Shown piece by piece: positions 5,359-7,979 of a DNA stretch of 7,979 bases (position 1 is the stretch's first letter; every line of letters starts with the position of its first letter). The stretch spans positions 1-7,979 of the forward strand of contig JALURF010000031.1 of assembly GCA_027017165.1 (NCBI GenBank), given 5' to 3'. A model generated the notes under the pieces. The model saw only the letters and a program-made list of their open reading frames with translations, searched no databases and had not been told where the DNA came from. This stretch comes from Thermofilaceae archaeon (GTDB lineage Archaea > Thermoproteota > Thermoprotei > Thermofilales > B69-G16). A program made the position numbers and the translations under genes.

Positions 5359-6435
5359 TTAAACCTCTTTTCTAGCCACTACCAAAACTCTTAAAAGATT
5401 TTTATGAACTCTAATTAAATGTTTTTCTTCGATTTTAAACAATTGCTTTATTTTTCCTTCCACATGATCGCTTAACCTATGGGGGTAGAGTATTACCAAC
5501 TTGCCCCTATTTTTTAAAACTCTTTCTGCCTCAGGTAAAAACTGGCTATATATATCGGCAATTGATCTCCCCATTGTCGTAGAGGAACGTCCGTAAGGAG
5601 GATCGGTGACTATAGCCTTTATTGAGTTATCTCTTAGAGGAAGCTTGAGAGCATCAGCCTGTATTATACCTACGTTTTTCTCACCGCTTATGTATTCAAT
5701 CAAATTTCTCAAACAACCCTTCGAAATATAATCTTTGATATCAATTCCCACTACATCGTAATCCATTATCCCTGCTTCTATTAAAACTCCGCATGTTCCA
5801 GCAAAGGGATCCAATATTATGGATTTAGAAGGAATACTCGTTAAATTGACCATTACACGAGCAGTGTATACGTCCAACGCGCTAGACATGAAAAACGGCC
5901 TTTTGCGAGGGCTTCGTTTTAGAAAAATGCCTCGCCTAAGTTCTTTTAGCAATATCCCAAAGGAGAAGGCATTATCACATAATATGCCGTAGAGTACGTA
6001 GTCCGGTGTTTTAAAGCTAACTTTTGAGTTTGTCTTTTGTAATATCTTGGCTCCGGCAAAAGCCTCTATTTCAATAGATTTTAGGGGAACTCTATTGTTC
6101 CTTCTTTTCTTGATTATTCTAACATAGAAGGACTTATTTTGAAGAAAGCTAAAATCAACCGTATCCAAAGCTTTGTCAAAATCATTTAAATCGAAAGTTT
6201 CAAGGAAAAGCAATTCTTGAATAACGAGCTTCAACATAGATGCCCGTTTGCTAACAGCTTCACAGACTATGGCTGGATTTTCGTTGATTTTAATTCTAAC
6301 CAGAGGAGATTTATTGAATAGTAGTTGGTATTTTATATTCTCGGCTGTTAAAATGGAGAAAAGTTCGCTTACGGGAATTGTCTTATGTTCTTCCGAGAGG
6401 AGGAACGATAATATATTATTCTTCGTTTTCCTCAT
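5359..6435 (-). CDS. trmG10: tRNA (guanine(10)-N2)-methyltransferase, THUMP domain, TrmG10/Trm11 family
   Basis: This enzyme methylates N2 of guanine 10 in tRNA. The 358-residue protein has an N-terminal half (about 1-170) that fits the NTD plus THUMP RNA-binding region; it is diverged but ends in the expected FSFGILLKELRRGIFLKRSPRKRPFF. The C-terminal Rossmann methyltransferase has SSALDVYTARVMVNL (184-198), SAM motif I LDPFAGTCGVLIEAG (208-222), an acidic VVGIDI (228-233), QADALKLPL (259-267) and the catalytic TDPPYGRSS (277-285). The TDPPYGRSS form points to the guanine-10 enzyme rather than the Trm14 (position 6) group. The order TrmG10 then RNase Z puts two tRNA-maturation steps on one transcript. 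Its ATG lies 20 nt inside the DUF373 gene, with a good TAGAGGA (6441-6447) 5 nt upstream. Confidence 0.92.
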   Translation of the reverse strand: MRKTKNNILSFLLSEEHKTIPVSELFSILTAENIKYQLLFNKSPLVRIKINENPAIVCEAVSKRASMLKLVIQELLFLETFDLNDFDKALDTVDFSFLQNKSFYVRIIKKRRNNRVPLKSIEIEAFAGAKILQKTNSKVSFKTPDYVLYGILCDNAFSFGILLKELRRGIFLKRSPRKRPFFMSSALDVYTARVMVNLTSIPSKSIILDPFAGTCGVLIEAGIMDYDVVGIDIKDYISKGCLRNLIEYISGEKNVGIIQADALKLPLRDNSIKAIVTDPPYGRSSTTMGRSIADIYSQFLPEAERVLKNRGKLVILYPHRLSDHVEGKIKQLFKIEEKHLIRVHKNLLRVLVVARKEV

Positions 6436-7549
6436 GAATTTCCTCTAGAATCTCCTCTTTTGCCGGAGTTTCAAGTCTTCTTTTAGTAGCAAGAAAACTC
6501 GCCGCTAAAACAGCCACCATTAATGAGAATATAATCCAATAGATTAATGCCTCAACGCTCCCTTCTCCTTTCAACAAGCGGGCAGTCTCTACTAACACCT
6601 GCCTAAATAGCAGTGTGAAAATTAGAAACATGTATTCACTCCAATGCACCGGTCTATTAGACATCAGATTATCCGCGATATGCCCAGCCACCACCAGAGA
6701 AGCGGAGATTATCATTAAATCCACTACGTAGACCTGGCCTCCTATTAAGACTAGGAAAAAACTTCCCAAGGCTTCCGCTGGTGTTTCCACGCCGCTGCTT
6801 ACAACCTCGCTTACTCCGAGAATCGTCGTGATCGAAACCAAGGCTAAGCTAGCTATTAACGATAAGAAGGTTATCGGACTTTCAAAATAAATCCTTTTAA
6901 TTCTCTCGTCTAATGAAAATCCCTTCATAGCTAATGTGGCGCCCAAAACCATCGTGAACAGCGGCCATATGTATTGAGGAACAGTATAAGACATCACAGT
7001 CGTTAAGATTATAAATAATCCCGGTAAGCCGAGAGAGTACTTCCTATATTTCTCTTCTCTCACGAGTTTCTCTAGATATCTCAGCACTAAGATAAAAGAC
7101 TCTTCTATTCCCCGAGACTGCTGAACAATAACCCTCTTAATAGATATGACTGGTACTTTTGACTGGATTATTGGAAGAACTTGCTCATCTGTAGGACCGT
7201 CCGACACTAAAACTACTCCTTTTGCATTAAATTTTGAAAGGACCGTAGATAGCTCCATCGAGATCTTCATATCCGCTTCTATACCTTCTTCAGGAGTACC
7301 AGCTACTACGGCTATCTCTACACTATCTTTTCTCATAACCTTACGCATTCTATCGTATATCTGAATAGCCGCGAAAAGCGCGTTGGAGTCTGAGTCTTCA
7401 GGACGTTTTACAGCGAAATCTATAGCGGCTTTTAATACGTTATTTCTCCCTATGATTGGAGTTTTGAAATTGGTTATCTGGCCGATATCGTCATCTCTAT
7501 CCACACATAATACTAGTAATTTCTCTGGAAACGCTGTCTTTTCCTCCAT
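6416..7549 (-). CDS. DUF373 family archaeal membrane protein
   Basis: The 377-residue protein belongs to the archaeal DUF373 family (COG2237), which has no known function. Residues 1-165 form a soluble alpha/beta domain with an acidic cluster LLVLCVDRDDDIGQI (11-25), SNALFAAIQIYD (55-66), VEIAVVAGTPEEGIEADMKI (77-96), GVVLVSDGPTDEQVLPIIQS (111-130) and VIVQQSRGIEESFI (140-153). The DRDDD and SDGPTDE motifs look like a metal or nucleotide site. Residues about 173-355 hold six or seven hydrophobic segments (near 174-190, 192-208, 225-247, 259-275, 276-292, 303-324 and 333-354) that would span the membrane. The tail EEILEEIHEENEE is acidic. It is the first gene of a likely operon with trmG10 and rnz, overlapping trmG10 by 20 nt. 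Family assignment is good; function is unknown. Confidence 0.88.
   Translation of the reverse strand: MEEKTAFPEKLLVLCVDRDDDIGQITNFKTPIIGRNNVLKAAIDFAVKRPEDSDSNALFAAIQIYDRMRKVMRKDSVEIAVVAGTPEEGIEADMKISMELSTVLSKFNAKGVVLVSDGPTDEQVLPIIQSKVPVISIKRVIVQQSRGIEESFILVLRYLEKLVREEKYRKYSLGLPGLFIILTTVMSYTVPQYIWPLFTMVLGATLAMKGFSLDERIKRIYFESPITFLSLIASLALVSITTILGVSEVVSSGVETPAEALGSFFLVLIGGQVYVVDLMIISASLVVAGHIADNLMSNRPVHWSEYMFLIFTLLFRQVLVETARLLKGEGSVEALIYWIIFSLMVAVLAASFLATKRRLETPAKEEILEEIHEENEE
6441..6447 (-). promoter_or_regulatory. Shine-Dalgarno site of trmG10 within the DUF373 gene
   Basis: TAGAGGA on the minus strand lies 5 nt before the trmG10 ATG (6433-6435), within the codons for the acidic C-terminal tail of DUF373. 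It supports the overlapping start. Confidence 0.5.
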
Positions 7550-7582
7550 TAATATACCGACCCTTGAGATAATGAAGCTGAA

Positions 7583-7601
7583 ACAAATATTTAATATTTA
7601 G
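7583..7601 (-). promoter_or_regulatory. Possible TATA box for the DUF373-trmG10-rnz operon
   Basis: The 64-nt gap upstream of DUF373 contains the AT-only stretch TAAATATTAAATATTTG on the minus strand. Its centre near 7593 is about 44 nt before the ATG, so initiation would fall near 7567 with a leader of about 18 nt. A GGGT lies in that leader at a rather long spacing. The stretch includes a tandem repeat of a 7-mer (AATATTT twice). Confidence 0.4.
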
Positions 7602-7613
7602 GTTTTTAGAAAT

Positions 7614-7976
7614 TTAAGGTTTTATCATATTGAACTCGATTAATAACTTAAATTCTTCAAACGTCAGCTTTTCTCCTCGCTTATACTTTTCATATACTTC
7701 TTTAGCTTTAGAGTAAAGGCTCTTCTTTCTCTCCTCTATTATTCTGGATAGCTGACTTGCCTTTAGTAGTATAGCTATCCTTTCGATTTCCTCTTGGAGC
7801 TTTCTAATCTCACTATTCGTCTCTATAAGCTTTTGGTGATATTCGTTTGCTATATTTCTCTTTTTCTCACGTTGTTCCACTAACTGTTCTATCTCAGATT
7901 TCAACTGATCTCTCACTTCTCTCAGTTTCTTAAGTTCTTCTTTTAAGGAGAGGTATTTAACGGAATAATCATTCAT
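7614..7976 (-). CDS. Coiled-coil protein, COG1340-like (start may lie beyond the window)
   Basis: The visible 120 residues are a long charged alpha-helix (about 8-90) with heptad-like spacing (LKEELKKLREVRDQLKSEIE), followed by AKEVYEKYKRGEKLTFEEFKLLIE (91-114). That C-terminal KxxRGEKLTxEEFKLL element is what I associate with archaeal coiled-coil proteins of the COG1340 type, whose full-length members are about 290 residues. The frame is still open at the window edge (only one codon precedes the first ATG), so this may be the C-terminal part of a larger protein or a short complete one. No membrane segment or catalytic motif is seen, and function is unknown. Databases sometimes label such proteins phosphoserine phosphatase, which nothing here supports. 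It lies 64 nt upstream of the DUF373 gene on the same strand. Confidence 0.75.
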   Translation of the reverse strand: MNDYSVKYLSLKEELKKLREVRDQLKSEIEQLVEQREKKRNIANEYHQKLIETNSEIRKLQEEIERIAILLKASQLSRIIEERKKSLYSKAKEVYEKYKRGEKLTFEEFKLLIEFNMIKP

Positions 7977-7979
7977 TTT

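Noticed and set aside
1..7979. tRNA or rRNA genes, CRISPR repeats, insertion sequences, defence genes
   Set aside because: No tRNA-like cloverleaf, no spaced direct repeats, no transposase or integrase motifs, and no terminal repeats were seen; the window is almost fully covered by core genes.

Overview
This window looks like archaeal DNA, most likely from a hyperthermophilic member of the Thermoproteota (Crenarchaeota) or a close relative. The evidence is the gene content: the C-terminus of an archaeal fibrillarin, a Trm1 tRNA methyltransferase, the UPF0200/UPF0201 pair, a DUF373 membrane protein, an archaeal RNase Z, a THUMP-type tRNA guanine-10 methyltransferase and an archaeal-type XRE regulator. 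Short AT-rich TATA-like boxes, tightly packed or overlapping genes and Shine-Dalgarno-led TTG starts fit this. Genus cannot be decided from the sequence alone.

Layout. The left part reads on the + strand: the last 32 codons of fibrillarin (flpA), a roughly 50-nt gap with a TATA-like box, an HTH regulator of the COG1395 type, and trm1, which overlaps the regulator by 49 nt. trm1 converges on a minus-strand Gfo/Idh/MocA oxidoreductase with only 6 nt between the stops. A 63-nt divergent promoter region then separates the oxidoreductase from a + strand pair: a UPF0200 P-loop kinase-like protein with a TTG start, and UPF0201, an RNA-binding-type protein whose start overlaps the kinase end. UPF0201 converges on a minus-strand cluster so tightly that the two stop codons share two bases. 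Read in its own direction, that cluster is a coiled-coil protein (upstream part at the window edge), a 64-nt gap with a TATA-like box, a DUF373 membrane protein, trmG10, and rnz. The last three genes overlap by 20 nt and are separated by 3 nt respectively, so they look like one transcript.

How the genes fit together. Four of nine genes act on stable RNA. Fibrillarin guides 2'-O-methylation of rRNA and tRNA, Trm1 dimethylates G26 of tRNA, TrmG10 methylates G10 of tRNA, and RNase Z cuts the tRNA 3' trailer. UPF0201 has a fold reported to resemble ribosomal protein L5, so it may be a fifth. This is an ordinary archaeal information-processing neighbourhood, and I see no mobile element, CRISPR array, tRNA or rRNA gene. 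The less expected items are an HTH regulator whose N- and C-terminal domains look like copies of each other, two near-perfect stem-loops inside trm1, a DUF373 membrane protein tied to the tRNA-processing operon, and a sugar-type oxidoreductase that shares no obvious pathway with its neighbours. No stretch longer than 300 bases lacks a gene.
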